Below, piece after piece: positions 62,954 to 64,000 of a DNA stretch of 64,000 nucleotides. How positions within the stretch are numbered: the stretch's first letter is position 1; the number at the start of each line of letters is the position of its first letter. A program made the translations under genes and the position numbers. The notes below the pieces were generated by a model that worked only from the letters and a program-made list of their open reading frames with translations, ran no database searches and had not been told where the DNA came from. The stretch is from Candidatus Jettenia sp. AMX2 (lineage in GTDB: Bacteria; Planctomycetota; Brocadiia; Brocadiales; Brocadiaceae): the NCBI GenBank assembly GCA_030583665.1, contig CP129469.1, positions 3,396,034 to 3,460,033 on the forward strand, written 5' to 3'.

Positions 62954-64000
62954 CTATTTCCCGCGGCCGAACAGAACAACATTTATTGTCTTCAGTAATA
63001 TTATCAGATCCAAAATAAGGCACATATTTTTAATATAGTATAAATCGTATTGCAGTTTTTCTTCGGTCTGTTCCAGTGTTGATGCGTAAGGGTATTTTAC
63101 CTGTGCCCAGCCGGTCAAACCGGGTCTGACAGCAAGCCGCTGACTGTAGAAAGGTATATTTTTCTCAAACTCCTTAATAAAAATATACCTTTCAGGGCGT
63201 GGACCTATCAGGCTCATATTTCCGGCAATGACATTCAGTAACTGAGGGGTCTCATCCAATCTCCACTTCCTCAGGAGCTTTCCAACCTTTGTAATCCTGG
63301 GGTCATTATCGGCTGCATAAACAGCGCCGGTATTTGACTCTGCATTTTCCAGCATGGTTCTGAATTTTATGATCTTAAATTGCCTGCCGTCCTTACCAAT
63401 ACGCTCCTGAATATAAAAAATCCTGCTGCCAGTACCTGATTTAATTAAGAGCGCTGTAATTGCCATTACCGGCAAAAGTACTATAAATAATATCAAAGCA
63501 ATCAGGGCCTCAAAGGCAGGTTTTATCAATCTTCCATACAATTTTGGCTTGCCGGTAACGATCTGTAGCAACCATGCATCGTCAATATGATTAAAAGGTA
63601 TCTTTCCATTGAGTTGTTCATAAAGGGTGGGCACATCGGTAACATCTATTCCGTTCCAGGAACATTTAATGAGTTCTTTGAGTAAATCAGTATGTTTGCT
63701 ATGGGTAATAGCTACAATAATCAGGTTAATATTATACTTATGAACGATAGTGTTGAGCGTATGCCTGTTTCCAATAACCGGAATTCCGTCAACCAACGTA
63801 TCCTTCTTCGTGGTGTCATCATCTATAAAGCCAATAATATGCAAACCGGTTTTTTTTGATTTCCTTATTTCCTGCAAAATAAACCTTCCCATCAGGCCGG
63901 CGCCAATTATTAGGGTATTTCTGGTAAAAATAGGATGATCAAGGAGATAACTATATAAAATCCTCCACCAGATTATAAAAAATGTAATAAGGAAACCAAG
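62954..64000 (-). CDS. Polyprenyl-phosphate sugar-1-phosphotransferase (initiating glycosyltransferase), 5' partial
   Basis: 348 residues visible; the frame is open past the window end, so the ATG at 63892 is internal. The visible start continues a membrane region (LGFLITFFIIWWRILYSYLL) into a CoA-binding-like Rossmann domain (TLIIGAGLMGRFILQEIRK), followed by the bacterial sugar transferase domain: one membrane hairpin (about residues 160-190), KFRTMLENAE, ITKVGKLLRKWRLDETPQLLNVIAGNMSLIGPRPE and RPGLTGWAQV. Such enzymes attach the first sugar phosphate to undecaprenyl phosphate for exopolysaccharide or O-antigen. It fits the O-antigen-ligase gene at 30537. Confidence 0.9.
   Translation of the reverse strand, partial: LGFLITFFIIWWRILYSYLLDHPIFTRNTLIIGAGLMGRFILQEIRKSKKTGLHIIGFIDDDTTKKDTLVDGIPVIGNRHTLNTIVHKYNINLIIVAITHSKHTDLLKELIKCSWNGIDVTDVPTLYEQLNGKIPFNHIDDAWLLQIVTGKPKLYGRLIKPAFEALIALILFIVLLPVMAITALLIKSGTGSRIFYIQERIGKDGRQFKIIKFRTMLENAESNTGAVYAADNDPRITKVGKLLRKWRLDETPQLLNVIAGNMSLIGPRPERYIFIKEFEKNIPFYSQRLAVRPGLTGWAQVKYPYASTLEQTEEKLQYDLYYIKNMCLILDLIILLKTINVVLFGRGK

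Noticed and set aside
1..64000. CRISPR arrays, prophage, insertion sequences, rRNA genes, toxin-antitoxin pairs
   Set aside because: No regularly spaced repeats, transposases, integrases, phage structural genes or rRNA stretches were found; the palindromic repeats are few and dispersed.
1..64000. Firm anammox assignment
   Set aside because: The gene set and repeats fit an anammox planctomycete, but no hydrazine, nitrite oxidoreductase or ladderane gene lies in the window, so it stays an inference.

Overview
The window (about 64 kb, moderate GC) is a bacterial chromosome segment, almost wholly coding. It looks like a Gram-negative, LPS-bearing organism with a full cell-wall elongation set. 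The mix of lipid A genes, Mla transport, an mreBCD-PBP2-rodA cluster, an AmmeMemoRadiSam pair, an HPr-EI fusion, split radical SAM partners and many small palindromic dispersed repeats resembles anammox planctomycetes (Brocadiales). That assignment is inference: no hydrazine synthase, hydrazine dehydrogenase or nitrite oxidoreductase genes lie here.

Layout. 1-6.8 kb: end of a coiled-coil protein, a sulfatase-modifying-factor-fold protein, two reverse-strand SPFH membrane proteins with a direct repeat flanking one of them, and an outer-membrane porin with its terminator. 6.8-13.3 kb: a palindromic repeat cluster, trpE, a 52-residue membrane protein missed by length cut-offs, AMMECR1/Memo genes, a DedA-like protein, ilvD behind a consensus promoter, and tRNA-Gln. 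13.3-25.5 kb: one long forward gene run: N-acetylglucosamine-1-phosphate uridylyltransferase-like glmU (truncated), prs, rplY, pth, rpsF-ssb-rpsR-rplI-dnaB, bamA-ompH-lpxC-lpxA and a Gfo/Idh/MocA oxidoreductase. 25.5-28.1 kb: a radical SAM/SPASM protein followed by a DUF1858 protein, two small cupins and a DUF2249 protein, the most distinctive accessory cluster here.

28.3-36.4 kb (mostly reverse strand): a CPBP protease that seems to begin at ATC, an ADP-forming acyl-CoA synthetase-like protein, an O-antigen-ligase/TPR protein, mlaD-mlaF-mlaE and a small lipoprotein. 36.5-45.1 kb: moeA (possibly leaderless), lnt, mreB, mreC, mreD, PBP2 and rodA. 45.1-57.7 kb: a B12-type radical SAM protein and, 5.4 kb away, its usual DUF2344 partner (apparently with an ATT start), enclosing folK, an LptF/LptG permease, comF, ptsN and an HPr-EI fusion; then rng, rplU, rpmA, obgE, coaX and a TPR protein. 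57.9-64 kb: a decayed class III aminotransferase, a PhoB/PhoR pair, two uncharacterised membrane proteins and a sugar transferase running off the window.

Envelope building is the common thread: BamA/Skp, LpxC/LpxA, Mla, an LptF/LptG permease, Lnt, Mre/PBP2/RodA, O-antigen ligase and the sugar transferase together cover outer membrane proteins, LPS, phospholipid transport, lipoproteins, peptidoglycan and polysaccharide.
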